Origin: Defluviicoccus sp. | Lineage (GTDB): Bacteria; Pseudomonadota; Alphaproteobacteria; MPNO01 | Direction: 5' to 3' | Assembly (NCBI GenBank): GCA_022826125.1 | Contig: JAJDVM010000230.1 | Location: forward strand, 1-62,211 | Length of the DNA stretch: 62,211 nucleotides | In this document: positions 24,564 through 33,256 of the stretch, piece after piece | How positions within the stretch are numbered: position 1 is the stretch's first letter | Layout: each line of letters opens with the position of its first letter | Notes under the pieces: generated by a model | What the model saw: only the letters and a program-made list of their open reading frames with translations | The model's database searches: none | What the model was told of the DNA's origin: nothing | Made by a program: the position numbers and the translations under genes

Positions 24564-25715
24564 TCAGCGCGCGACGGTGGCGAGGTTGCTCGGGCGTTCA
24601 GGGTCGAGGACGATCTTGCCGTCCTCGCGGACCTGGCTCCGGATGTCCTCCCACTCCTCGTGGAGGATGCGGTTGCTGCCGCGGAAATGCGGCATCACGT
24701 AGCGCGCGACCATGTCGAGCGTCCGCCGGTATTTCTCGTGGTCGGTCCATTCGTGGGTGGTCAGCATCACCCCGCCGAAGCCGCCGGTCTCCTCCTGCTT
24801 CCGCTCGATCCAGGCGATCATGTCGTCCGGCGTGCCGACCACGAAATCGCGGCGCTCGACGCAGGATTCCGGAGTGAAATCGGCGAAAGGCTGGCCCGGA
24901 TACTCCTCATAGGCCGGCTTGAGGCCGATGGCGGAGAAGTACTCGGCCTCGGACATCAGCCCTTCGGCGGCCTCGTCCCAGGCACGGTCGCGGGTTTCGG
25001 CGAGGTGGATCGCGGTGGCGAGCCGCCAGTTTCCGCGGTCGGCGGTCCTGCCCGCCGCGGTCGCGCCGGCCTCGACCTGGGCCCATTGGGACTTCGGATC
25101 GCCGTAATGTGCGGCGAGGTTCTTTCCGACCGGCTGCAGCAACAGCATGCCGTGCCGCCCGGCGAGCTCCAGATTGGCCTGCGTGCCGGACGTCGCGATG
25201 GCGAGCGGCATTCGAGGCCGCTGGTAGGAAAGCAACTGGAGGCGCAGATCGTCGAAGGACCAGAACTCGCCCCGATGGCTGAACGGCTCGCTGGACTCGA
25301 GCAGCCGCACGATCACGTCGATCGCCTCGTACATCATCGGGTAGAGCCGGTCGTCGGTGATCGAGAAGAGCTTCTTGTCGGTGGCAAGGTTGCACGGCCC
25401 GACGCCGAGGATCGCGCGCCCGCGGGTCAGGTGGTCGAGAAACGCCATCCGCTCGGCGACGTGGAACGGGTGGTGGAACGGCAGGCTGATGACCGAGGTG
25501 CCGAGGCGGATGCGGTGCGCTTTCGCCGCCGCCATGGCGAGAGCCATCTCGGGCGCCGGCATGGTCTCCCACCCTCCGGAATGATGCTCGCCGATGAAGA
25601 ACTCGTCGTAGTCCAGCTCGTCCGCGAGATGGATCAGCCCGATGTCGCGCTCGAAGGCGAGCGTCGGGTTCTCCCTCGGATGGTGGACGGGCATCATGAA
25701 GAACGAGAATTTCAT
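24564..25715 (-). CDS. LLM class flavin-dependent oxidoreductase
   Basis: Luciferase-like monooxygenase of 383 aa. MKFSFFMMPVHHPRENPTLAFERDIGLIHLADELDYDEFFIGEHHSGGWETMPAPEMALAMAAAKAHRIRLGTSVISLPFHHPFHVAERMAFLDHLTRGRAILGVGPCNLATD contains all family landmarks; SGTQANLELAGRHGMLLL follows near residue 190. The ATG at 25715 is where homology starts; the longer open frame to 25868 runs through the intergenic region. It is the first gene of an operon that runs LLM - Amidohydro_2 - deacylase - TauD - Rieske, divergent from two MFS genes. It probably catalyses the first oxygenation of the imported compound. Confidence 0.9.
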   Translation of the reverse strand: MKFSFFMMPVHHPRENPTLAFERDIGLIHLADELDYDEFFIGEHHSGGWETMPAPEMALAMAAAKAHRIRLGTSVISLPFHHPFHVAERMAFLDHLTRGRAILGVGPCNLATDKKLFSITDDRLYPMMYEAIDVIVRLLESSEPFSHRGEFWSFDDLRLQLLSYQRPRMPLAIATSGTQANLELAGRHGMLLLQPVGKNLAAHYGDPKSQWAQVEAGATAAGRTADRGNWRLATAIHLAETRDRAWDEAAEGLMSEAEYFSAIGLKPAYEEYPGQPFADFTPESCVERRDFVVGTPDDMIAWIERKQEETGGFGGVMLTTHEWTDHEKYRRTLDMVARYVMPHFRGSNRILHEEWEDIRSQVREDGKIVLDPERPSNLATVAR

Positions 25716-25858
25716 CTTGTGCGGCCTCGCCTGATCGGAACGGCGGTCATCCTCGCGATTGGACGTAAGCGGCGCAACGCTTTTCCCGGCGCATGGCGAA
25801 GGGCGGACCGGCGGCGTATGGTGCCCGGCGCCTGCCCTGAAGACGCGACAGGAAATCC

Positions 25859-27067
25859 ATGGCGACATTGGATGCCGCAGTAACCCGCGATGCCAGGGTG
25901 ATCGCGCTGGTCTGCGTGCCTCACATGTTGAGCCACGCCTATTTCCTGGTCGTGCCGACGCTGATTCCGGTGCTCACGGTCTCGCTCGGGCTGAGCTACA
26001 CCGATTTCGGGCTGGCGCTCACCGTCTTCGGGCTTGCCGCGGGGCTGGGCCAGATTCCGGTCGGTTTCCTGGTGGACCGGATGGGCGGACGGGTGCTGCT
26101 GATCCTCGGCATGGCCGTGCAAGGCGCCGCAATCGCGTCGATCGGGCTCGTCGACGCTTATTGGCAACTCCTCGCGTGCATGGGCGTCGCCGGTCTCGCG
26201 CACACCGTCTACCACCCGGCCGATTACGCCATTCTCACCGCGACGGTCGAGCCGCGCCGGCTGGGGCGGGCCTATGGCATCCACACCTTCACCGGCAATG
26301 TCGGATTCGCCATCGCGCCGGTCTTCATGGTGACGGTATCCGAGCTCTGGCACTGGCGCGCCGCGTTCCTGGCGATCGGCGCGATCGGCGTCCTCGTCGC
26401 CGTGGCGCTGTTCCTTTACCGCGACCTGTTGCGCGAGGATCGGCGGAGCGGCACGGCAACCGGGGCGAAGGCGCCGGTCGGCACGAAGGCGGGGCTGCGC
26501 TTCCTGCTGAGCGCGCCGATCCTGATGTGCTTCGCCTTTTTCGTCTTCCAGATGGCCGGCGCAGGCGGGCTCCGCGCATTCGCGGTCGCCGCGCTCGACC
26601 GGCTTTTCCAGACCCCGCTCGCCGAAGTCAACGCAGCGCTGTTCGGGCTGGTGGTAGGGAGCGCGGTGGGTTCGCTGGTGGGCGCCGACTATGCCGACCG
26701 GGTAGGTCCCCGGATCGGCACCGCGGCGATGACCCTCGGCCCGGCGGCGCTGCTGATCGTGCTCGCGGGCACGGTGCCAATGCCCTTCCTCCTCCTGACC
26801 GCCACGCTCGCCGCGATCGGCTTCGCGCTCGGCTTCCTGATGCCCTCGCGGGATCTGCTGTTGCGCTCGGTGACGCCGGACGGCGCGATGGGGAGGGCGA
26901 TGGGCTTCGCCTCGAGCGGTGCCAACCTGGCCGCCGGGACGGTCCCCTTCCTGTTCGGCTGGGCACTCGACAATTTCGACCCGCGCTGGATCTTCTGCAT
27001 CACGGCGGCGTTCATCGCGATGGCGCTTCTGACCTTCGCAAACGTCAAGGGGCGGTACGCCGGATGA
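25859..27067 (+). CDS. MFS transporter (first of a tandem pair)
   Basis: Major facilitator of 402 aa with 12 predicted membrane segments. Segments 1 and 2 flank the motif-A loop PVGFLVDRMGGRVLL; GVAGLAHTVYHPADYAILTATVEPRRLGRAYGIHTFTGNVG lies in the segment 4-5 area and is strongly shared with the second gene; the central cytoplasmic loop is REDRRSGTATGAKAPVGTK. It overlaps the next gene by ATGA. Divergent from the catabolic operon headed by the LLM gene at 25715, so it probably imports that operon's substrate or exports a product. Confidence 0.92.
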   Translation: MATLDAAVTRDARVIALVCVPHMLSHAYFLVVPTLIPVLTVSLGLSYTDFGLALTVFGLAAGLGQIPVGFLVDRMGGRVLLILGMAVQGAAIASIGLVDAYWQLLACMGVAGLAHTVYHPADYAILTATVEPRRLGRAYGIHTFTGNVGFAIAPVFMVTVSELWHWRAAFLAIGAIGVLVAVALFLYRDLLREDRRSGTATGAKAPVGTKAGLRFLLSAPILMCFAFFVFQMAGAGGLRAFAVAALDRLFQTPLAEVNAALFGLVVGSAVGSLVGADYADRVGPRIGTAAMTLGPAALLIVLAGTVPMPFLLLTATLAAIGFALGFLMPSRDLLLRSVTPDGAMGRAMGFASSGANLAAGTVPFLFGWALDNFDPRWIFCITAAFIAMALLTFANVKGRYAG

Positions 27068-28284
27068 GCGCACAGGCGGCAGGAGTGGCGCAGTCCGTCC
27101 GCGTGATCTCGCTGGTCGGCGCCGCCCATTTCATGAGCCACATTTACCAGCTCGCCCTGCCGCCGCTGATCCCGCTGCTGCTGCTCGACCTCGATGCGAG
27201 CTACACCGCGCTCGGCCTGCTGGTGAGCGTCTTCAGCATCGCTGCCGTCACGGGCCAGGTGCCGATGGGCTTCGTGGTCGACCGCATCGGCGGCGGCGCG
27301 GTGCTGATCGGCGGGCTCGTCATCCAGGGCGCGGCGATCGCCGCGGTCGCGGCGACGGGGTCCTACTGGTCGCTGCTGCTCGCCATCGCCGTCGCCGGGC
27401 TCGCGCATTCGGTTTACCACCCGGCGGACTACGCGATCCTGTCGCGCGCGGTGCCGGAGGGCAGGCTGGGCCGCGCCTATACCCTGCATTCCTTCAGCGG
27501 CCATATCGGGAGCGCCGTCGCGCCCGGGCTGATGATCGGCCTCGCCGCGCTCTGGGACTGGCGCGCGGCGTTCCTGCTGGTCGGGCTCACCGGGGTCGCG
27601 GTGGCGCTCGGGCTGATTCCCTTCGCGCACATGCTGCGCGGCGCGGACGGCGTCGAGGCGGCGGCCGCGGCGACGCCGCGCGACGCCCCGGCAACGGGTA
27701 TCCGGGCGGGCGCGGCGCTGCTGCTGACAGTGCCGATTCTGCTCTGCTTCCTGTTCTTCGTCATCCTCAACACCGCCTTTACCGGCATCCGCACCTTCGC
27801 CCCCTCGGCGCTGGTGGAGATGCACGGCTATGCGCTCGCCACCGCCAACGGAGCGCTGACCGGGTTCGTCATCGGCGCCGCCATCGGCATCCTGGCCGGC
27901 GGCGTGCTCGCCGACCGGATCGCCGCGCGCGGGCTCACCGCGGTCATTGGGCTCACCGGGGCGGGGGTGCTGATGATCGTGCTCGGCCAGGCGTCGCTGC
28001 CGGTGGCGGCGGTCGTCGCGCTGCTCACCCTGACCGGCCTGCTGCGCGGCATCGTCCAGGGAACCCGCGACCTGATGGTCTATGCGGCGACACCGGCGGG
28101 CGCGCACGGCAAGGTGTTCGGTTTCGTCTCCACCGGCGGGCATGTCGGCACCGCGGCGATGCCGCTGGTGTTCGGCTGGATCCTCGACGCAGGCAAGCCG
28201 GAACTCGTCTTCCTGATCGCCGGAATCCTTGCCCTGGTGGCGCTCGCGACTTTCGCCACGGTCCGGCGCCGGGTGGCGGGATAG
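27064..28284 (+). CDS. MFS transporter (second of a tandem pair)
   Basis: Major facilitator of 406 aa, paralogous to the preceding gene across its full length: VPMGFVVDRIGGGAVLIGGLVIQGAAIAAV, AGLAHSVYHPADYAILSRAVPEGRLGRAYTLHSFSGHIGSAVAPG, and a shared final segment FGWILDAGKPELVFLIAGILALVALATFATVRRRVAG. Twelve hydrophobic segments are visible. The ATG at 27064 overlaps the stop of the first gene, so both are made from one mRNA. Two similar carriers might handle related substrates, import and export, or form a heterodimer; nothing in the sequence decides. Confidence 0.92.
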   Translation: MSAQAAGVAQSVRVISLVGAAHFMSHIYQLALPPLIPLLLLDLDASYTALGLLVSVFSIAAVTGQVPMGFVVDRIGGGAVLIGGLVIQGAAIAAVAATGSYWSLLLAIAVAGLAHSVYHPADYAILSRAVPEGRLGRAYTLHSFSGHIGSAVAPGLMIGLAALWDWRAAFLLVGLTGVAVALGLIPFAHMLRGADGVEAAAAATPRDAPATGIRAGAALLLTVPILLCFLFFVILNTAFTGIRTFAPSALVEMHGYALATANGALTGFVIGAAIGILAGGVLADRIAARGLTAVIGLTGAGVLMIVLGQASLPVAAVVALLTLTGLLRGIVQGTRDLMVYAATPAGAHGKVFGFVSTGGHVGTAAMPLVFGWILDAGKPELVFLIAGILALVALATFATVRRRVAG

Positions 28285-28330
28285 GCGGGACGCTTGCCGG
28301 GTCCGCGTGGAGGCCGCAAACTCCGCCGCG

Positions 28331-29653
28331 ATGGAGAAAAAGAAGAAAATGCACCTGGCCCAGTTCCTTGTGCACGGGCCGACCTATCACAGCCTCGCCA
28401 TGTGGCGGCATCCGAAGACGGCGGAGGCGGGCTACGCGTGGGACCGCCCGGAGCTTTACCAGCACATCGCGCGGGTTTGCGAGCGCGGCCGCTTCGACAT
28501 GGTGTTCTTCGCCGACCTCAACTACATCGCCGACACCTATACCGGGAGCCTCGGACCCTCGCTCCGCAGCGCGGCCCAGGCGCCGGAGCACGACCCGATT
28601 CCCCTCCTCTCCTTCATCGCCGCGGTGACGGAACGGATCGGCATCGCCTCCACGTTTTCTGTAAGCCACGCCCACCCGTTCTACGCGGCGCGCCTCTGGG
28701 CGACGATCGACCACCTGACGCGCGGGCGGGCGGGCTGGAACGTGGTCACCTCGCTCAACAGCAACCAGGCCGCGAACTACGGCGAGGACCGCCAGCCGGC
28801 GGAGACGCGTTACGACCGGGCGCACGAGTTCATGGAGGTCTGCCGCAGGCTCTGGGATTCGTGGGACGAGGGCGCGGTGATGATGGACCGGGACAAAGCG
28901 GTGTTCGCCGATCCCGCCAGGGTAAGGCGCATCGAATACGAGGGCCGTTTCTTCAGGTCGCGCGGTCCGCTCAACGTCACCCCCTCGCCGCAGAACGGCC
29001 CGGCGATCCTGCAGGCCGGCACATCCCCCAAGGGGCAGGACTTCGCGGCCAGGTACGCCGATGCGATCTTCGCGATTCAGCCTCGTGCCGTGGATGCGGC
29101 GGCCTACTACGCCTCGATCAAGGGGCTGATGTCGGATCTCGGCCGCGACCCCGACGGCTGCAAGATCCTGTACGGGATGCAGCCGATCATCGGCGAGACG
29201 GACGCCGAGGCGCGTGAGCGGCAGGAAGAACATAACTCTCTGGTGCCGTTCGAGGGCGGCATGGCGATCCTCTCGGCCCATCTCGATTTCGACCTTTCAA
29301 AGCTGCCGCCCGATGCGATCATGGCGGAGCGGCCGGAGCCCGAGTTGCACCGTTTCCGCACCCGCTTCCGCAAACCCGACGGCACGCCGATGACGGTGGC
29401 GGAAGTCGCCGCGCGGCACGGCCAGAGCGTCGGCCTCCCCCAATTCGTCGGCACGCCGGCCGGCATCGCGGACCAGATGGAGGCCTTCATGGACGAGGTG
29501 GGCGGCGACGGCTTCATGCTGTCTCCCACCCATACGCCGGGCGCCATCGAGGAGTTCGTCGACCTCGTCGTCCCGGAACTGCAACGCCGGGGCCTGCTTC
29601 GCACCGAATACAAGGGCCGTACCCAGAGGGAGATCCTGCGCGAGGAGGATTGA
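28331..29653 (+). CDS. NtaA/DmoA/SnaA-type FMN-dependent monooxygenase (LLM family)
   Basis: Flavin monooxygenase of about 440 aa, longer than the other LLM enzymes and carrying features of the NtaA/SnaA/DszA/DmoA subgroup: GYAWDRPELYQHIARVCERGRFDMVFFADL, LSFIAAVTERIGIASTFSVSHAHPFYAARLWATIDHLTRGRAGWNVVTSLNSNQAANYG, and NVTPSPQNGPAILQAGTSPKGQDFAARYADAIF. Members use FMNH2 from a separate reductase to attack aminopolycarboxylates, sulfides or N-heterocycles. The start could also be the ATG at 28349, which has GGAG about 12 bases upstream. It precedes the CoA-transferase/LigAB operon by 79 bp and may feed it. Confidence 0.88.
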   Translation: MEKKKKMHLAQFLVHGPTYHSLAMWRHPKTAEAGYAWDRPELYQHIARVCERGRFDMVFFADLNYIADTYTGSLGPSLRSAAQAPEHDPIPLLSFIAAVTERIGIASTFSVSHAHPFYAARLWATIDHLTRGRAGWNVVTSLNSNQAANYGEDRQPAETRYDRAHEFMEVCRRLWDSWDEGAVMMDRDKAVFADPARVRRIEYEGRFFRSRGPLNVTPSPQNGPAILQAGTSPKGQDFAARYADAIFAIQPRAVDAAAYYASIKGLMSDLGRDPDGCKILYGMQPIIGETDAEARERQEEHNSLVPFEGGMAILSAHLDFDLSKLPPDAIMAERPEPELHRFRTRFRKPDGTPMTVAEVAARHGQSVGLPQFVGTPAGIADQMEAFMDEVGGDGFMLSPTHTPGAIEEFVDLVVPELQRRGLLRTEYKGRTQREILREED

Positions 29654-29670
29654 GGGGCGAACCTGTCATA

Positions 29671-29700
29671 TCGACGCTCTCGCGCCCGTTGCACTACAAT
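29671..29700 (+). promoter_or_regulatory. Possible sigma-70-type promoter before the CoA-transferase/LigAB operon
   Basis: TCGACG (29671-29676) and TACAAT (29695-29700) are spaced by 18 bp, with the ATG of the CoA transferase at 29733. The -10 is good and the -35 weak. This is a pattern match only. Confidence 0.35.
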
Positions 29701-29732
29701 CCGCCGCCACGCCGGCTGTCGGGTTCTCGCTG

Positions 29733-30914
29733 ATGACCGATACCTCCCTGCCCCTGTCCCGTTTCAAGGTGCTCGACCTTACGCGCGCCCGGTCGGGACC
29801 CACCTGCGTACGCCAGCTCGCCGACTGGGGCGCCGACACGATCAAGATCGAGGCACCGGACCCCGAGGGCGACGGCGACAATGGCGGGCGCAAGTCGTCG
29901 GACTTCCAGAACCTGCACCGCAACAAGCGTTCCATGACGCTGAACCTGAAGGCGCCGGCGGGCCGAGAGATATTCATGAAGCTGGTCGGGACCGCCGATG
30001 TGGTGGTCGAGAACTACCGTCCGAGGGTGAAGGACCGGCTCGGGATCGACTACGAGTCGCTCCGGGCGGTCAACCCGCGCATCGTGCTGGGGAGCATCTC
30101 GGGTTTCGGCCAGGACGGCCCCTATGCCGACCGGCCGGGATACGACCAGGTGGCGCAGGGCATGGGCGGGCTGATGTCGGTCACCGGACATCCGGGACAG
30201 GGGCCGGTGCGCGCCGGAACAGCGATCGCCGACATCACGGCGGGTCTCTACTGCGCGATGGGGATCATGGCCGCGCTGCTGGAGCGCGAAATATCCGGTG
30301 AGGGCCAGTGGGTCGATTCCTCGCTGCTCGCCGCGCAGATCGCGGTGATGGATTTCCAGGCGGCGCGCTGGACCGTCGACCGCGAGGTCGCCCCGCAGGC
30401 CGGCAACGACCACCCGCTCTACATGCCGACCGGGATGTTCGAGACCGCCGACGGCTTCATCAACATCGCGGCGTCGGGGGACGAGATGTTCTCGCGTCTC
30501 TGCGCGGCACTCGGCACGGAGGCGTTGCTGGGCGACCCTCGATTTGCCGACGGGCCCGCGCGGGGCAGGAACCGGGCCGCGCTCAACGAGGCCGTCGCGA
30601 CGGTCACCCGCACCGCCACGACGGCCGAATGGGTCGAGCGGCTGAACCGCGGGGGCGTGCCTTCGGGCCCGGTCTACAGCCTCGACCGGACGTTCGCCGA
30701 CCCGCAGGTCAGGCATATCGGCATGGCGGCACCGGTCGATCATCCGACCCGGGGCCGCATCGAGCTGGTCGGCCAGCCGGTGCGGTTCCACCGGACTCCG
30801 TGGCGGCTGCGCAACGCCTCGCCGGAAATGGGCGAGCACACATGCGCCATCCTCGCCGATCTGGGCTATTCGGAGGAGGAGATCGACACGCTGCGGAAAC
30901 GGAACGTGCTATGA
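29733..30914 (+). CDS. CaiB/BaiF family CoA-transferase
   Basis: Class III CoA-transferase of 393 aa. Recognisable segments: SRFKVLDLTRARSGPTCVRQLADWGADTIKIE, NLHRNKRSMTLNLKAPAGREIFMKLVGTADVVVENYRPRV, SGFGQDGPYADRPGYDQVAQGMGGLMSVTG and GTAIADITAGLYCAMGIMAAL, whose Asp is the family's acyl carrier residue. It moves CoA between carboxylic acids. The stop overlaps the ATG of the LigA-like gene, and that gene overlaps LigB, so a CoA transfer step is directly coupled with extradiol ring cleavage in one operon. Confidence 0.93.
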   Translation: MTDTSLPLSRFKVLDLTRARSGPTCVRQLADWGADTIKIEAPDPEGDGDNGGRKSSDFQNLHRNKRSMTLNLKAPAGREIFMKLVGTADVVVENYRPRVKDRLGIDYESLRAVNPRIVLGSISGFGQDGPYADRPGYDQVAQGMGGLMSVTGHPGQGPVRAGTAIADITAGLYCAMGIMAALLEREISGEGQWVDSSLLAAQIAVMDFQAARWTVDREVAPQAGNDHPLYMPTGMFETADGFINIAASGDEMFSRLCAALGTEALLGDPRFADGPARGRNRAALNEAVATVTRTATTAEWVERLNRGGVPSGPVYSLDRTFADPQVRHIGMAAPVDHPTRGRIELVGQPVRFHRTPWRLRNASPEMGEHTCAILADLGYSEEEIDTLRKRNVL

Positions 30915-31222
30915 GCCTTTATTCGGTCCAGAAGCTGATCTACCAGCTCAACCGCGATCCTCATACGCGGCAGCGTTACGAGGAGGACTTCGAGGCGCTG
31001 TTGCAGGAATATCCGATGACCGATGAAGAGAGCCGGGCGATCCGCGAGCCGGACATAGGGCTTCTCTACGTGCTTGGCGTGAACGGGCAACTCTTGATGC
31101 ACTACGCGGCGCTCCGGGGATATCCGTGGAACGACTATCTCGAAGCGATGCGCGAGGGCGTGCGGCGCCACGGACCGGTGCGGGCGGGCCTATACGCGAT
31201 GGTGGGGGAGACCGGCGGATGA
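30911..31222 (+). CDS. LigA-like small subunit of an extradiol ring-cleavage dioxygenase
   Basis: Protein of 103 aa resembling the alpha subunit of protocatechuate 4,5-dioxygenase: SVQKLIYQLNRDPHTRQRYEEDFEALLQEYPMTDEESRAI and the later NGQLLMHYAALRGYPWNDYLEAMREG. In LigAB the small subunit caps the active site of LigB and is required for activity. ATGA overlaps at both ends (CoA transferase upstream, LigB downstream) argue for equimolar production with LigB. Confidence 0.88.
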   Translation: MSLYSVQKLIYQLNRDPHTRQRYEEDFEALLQEYPMTDEESRAIREPDIGLLYVLGVNGQLLMHYAALRGYPWNDYLEAMREGVRRHGPVRAGLYAMVGETGG

Positions 31223-32040
31223 GCCTCGTATTCGCCGGCGTGTGCAGCCATGCCCCGGGCATCACCGGGCGCGCCGACCGCGTGGAGCCAGACCGCCTCG
31301 ACCGCCTGCATGCCGCTTACGGCCGGATGCGGGAGGCCATCGAGGCGGCGGAGCCGGACGCCCTGCTGGTGGTCGGAGCGGAGCATTTCGCCAATTTCTT
31401 CATGAACAACATGCCGGCCTACTGCATCGGCATGGCGGACAGCTTCGAGGGCCCGATCGAGGATCCGGAGTGGCTCGCCATCCCCCGCGCGACGATCCCC
31501 GGCAACGCCGATCTCGCGCGCCGACTGATCGAGCGGGTGCTGCGGGATGTCGACGTCGCCTACGCGGAAGAGTGGAAGTTCGATCACGGGATCATGGTTC
31601 CGCTGCATTTCCTGACGCCGCGCTACGACCTGCCGGTGATCCCCGCCAACATCAACTGTCAGGGACCGCCGCTCACGCCGGTCCACCGGTCCTATGCGTT
31701 CGGCGAAGCGCTCAGGCGCGCCTGCGACGCGGTGCCGGAACGGATCGCCCTGATCGGCACCGGCGGGATCTCGCACTGGCCGGCGACGCCGGACTCGGGA
31801 AAGATCAACGAGGACTGGGACCGCGCGTTTCTCGATCGGCTCACCGCCAACGACCGGGACGCGCTGCTGTCCTACAACGACGCCGAGACCTACCGGGACG
31901 GGGGTCAGGGCGGCTTCGAGATCCGCACCTTCATCGCCGTGGCCGGCGCCGTGGACGGGGCGAAGGGGGAGATATGGCACTACGACCCGGTGCCGGACTT
32001 CGCCGTCGGCTGCACGGTCGGGGTGATGGGGACCGGGTAA
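31219..32040 (+). CDS. LigB-family extradiol dioxygenase catalytic subunit
   Basis: Class III extradiol dioxygenase of 273 aa. The metal ligands are recognisable: His11 in GVCSHAPGI, His56 in VVGAEHFANFF and a Glu in the GGFEIRTFIAVAGAV segment; GTGGISHWP holds the acid/base His of the family. It cleaves a catecholic ring next to the hydroxyls with O2 and Fe(II). It pairs with the LigA-like gene upstream. The ring substrate is unknown; protocatechuate, gallate or a CoA-linked derivative are options. Confidence 0.92.
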   Translation: MSLVFAGVCSHAPGITGRADRVEPDRLDRLHAAYGRMREAIEAAEPDALLVVGAEHFANFFMNNMPAYCIGMADSFEGPIEDPEWLAIPRATIPGNADLARRLIERVLRDVDVAYAEEWKFDHGIMVPLHFLTPRYDLPVIPANINCQGPPLTPVHRSYAFGEALRRACDAVPERIALIGTGGISHWPATPDSGKINEDWDRAFLDRLTANDRDALLSYNDAETYRDGGQGGFEIRTFIAVAGAVDGAKGEIWHYDPVPDFAVGCTVGVMGTG

Positions 32041-32102
32041 CCGGGCGGGACACAGCGCCCGGCTTGCGCCGCGGCGGGTCGCCGACTAGTTTCCGCCGCG
32101 CG

Positions 32103-33080
32103 ATGCAAGAAACCGATGCGCGAGGGCAAATCCGGTTCCGCGATGAAGGACCGGAAATGGAAGACTTCAAGACGGAAGTCCTCGAGAACCTGTCCAGAGA
32201 ACGCAAGACGCTCCCCTGCAAGTTCTTCTACGACAAGACGGGCTCCGCCCTGTTCGATCGTATCTGCGAGCTCGACGAGTACTACCCTACCCGTACCGAG
32301 ATCTCGCTCCTGGAACGGCACGGCGGAGAGTTCGCCGAACTCAGCGGCCGGGCCTGCCACGTCATCGAGTTCGGCAGCGGATCGAGCGTGAAGGTCAAGC
32401 TGCTGCTCGACCAGTTGGACGAGCCCGCCACCTACACGGCGATCGACATTTCGAGAGAGCACCTGATCGACTCGACGACCGCGCTTGCCGGGGAATTTCC
32501 CGAACTCGACGTGGAGGCGGTCTGGGCGGATTACACCCAGCCTCTCAGCATGGGGCAGGAGAACGGCGCCACGGGCCGCAGGCTGGGCTTCTTCCCGGGC
32601 TCGACCATCGGCAATTTCTCGCCGGAGGAAGCGCATGAGTTTCTCGAACGCTCCGCGGAGACCATCGGCCCGGGCGGATCGATGCTGATCGGGGTCGATC
32701 TCAAGAAGGACGAGGATACGCTGATCGCGGCCTATAACGACCGCGAGGGTGTGACGGCGGCATTCAACGAGAACCTGCTGGCCCGTATCAACCGGGAACT
32801 CGACGGCGATTTCAACCTGTCGGCCTTTTCCCACGACGCGGTCTACAACCGGGATCGAGGGCGGATCGAAATGCATCTGGTCAGCGAGTGCGACCAGACC
32901 GCGAGGATCGGCGACCGATCCTTCGACTTCCGCGCCGGCGAAACCATCCATACCGAGAACTCGTACAAGTACAGCATCGAGCAGTTCCAGGGTCTCTGCC
33001 GGGAGGCGAACTACGAGCCGGTGCAGGCGTGGACCGACCCGGCCGGTATGTTCAGCCTCCATTATCTCAACGTCGCCTGA
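32103..33080 (+). CDS. egtD: L-histidine N-alpha-methyltransferase, EgtD family
   Basis: SAM-dependent methyltransferase of 325 aa of the EgtD type, which trimethylates histidine to hercynine in ergothioneine synthesis. Motifs: KTLPCKFFYDKTGSALFDRICELDEYYPTRTEISLLERHG, the SAM loop VIEFGSGSSVKVKLLL, and FFPGSTIGNFSPEEAHEFL. The longer start at 32103 is preferred, although no good ribosome-binding site precedes it, because the extra residues (QIRFRDEGPEMEDFKTEVL) fit the usual N-terminal region; an ATG at 32157 with GAAGGA upstream is the alternative. No egtB or egtC is adjacent, so this is a stand-alone copy. Confidence 0.9.
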   Translation: MQETDARGQIRFRDEGPEMEDFKTEVLENLSRERKTLPCKFFYDKTGSALFDRICELDEYYPTRTEISLLERHGGEFAELSGRACHVIEFGSGSSVKVKLLLDQLDEPATYTAIDISREHLIDSTTALAGEFPELDVEAVWADYTQPLSMGQENGATGRRLGFFPGSTIGNFSPEEAHEFLERSAETIGPGGSMLIGVDLKKDEDTLIAAYNDREGVTAAFNENLLARINRELDGDFNLSAFSHDAVYNRDRGRIEMHLVSECDQTARIGDRSFDFRAGETIHTENSYKYSIEQFQGLCREANYEPVQAWTDPAGMFSLHYLNVA

Positions 33081-33197
33081 AGCCCCACCCGGGCAAGTCG
33101 CGCGAGCGCCGTTGCGGCCAGGGGGGCTGGAATTCCGGACCGCGCGATACGATTTATCGAATAGACGGGTGCCGCACGCGGCGGAACGCCGGGTGGA

Positions 33198-33228
33198 CCG
33201 CGCGCCTACGCGTTCCGCAGGCGCGCGG
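33198..33228. terminator. GC-rich perfect hairpin between egtD and the DUF502 gene
   Basis: Arms CCGCGCGCCT (33198-33207) and its exact complement (33219-33228) flank an 11-base loop that itself contains GCG-TTC-CGC. There is no T-run after it, so it may be a Rho-independent terminator of weak type or an mRNA-protecting structure. Confidence 0.4.
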
Positions 33229-33256
33229 CGGGGGTTGGAAGGAGCGGGAAGCAGGG

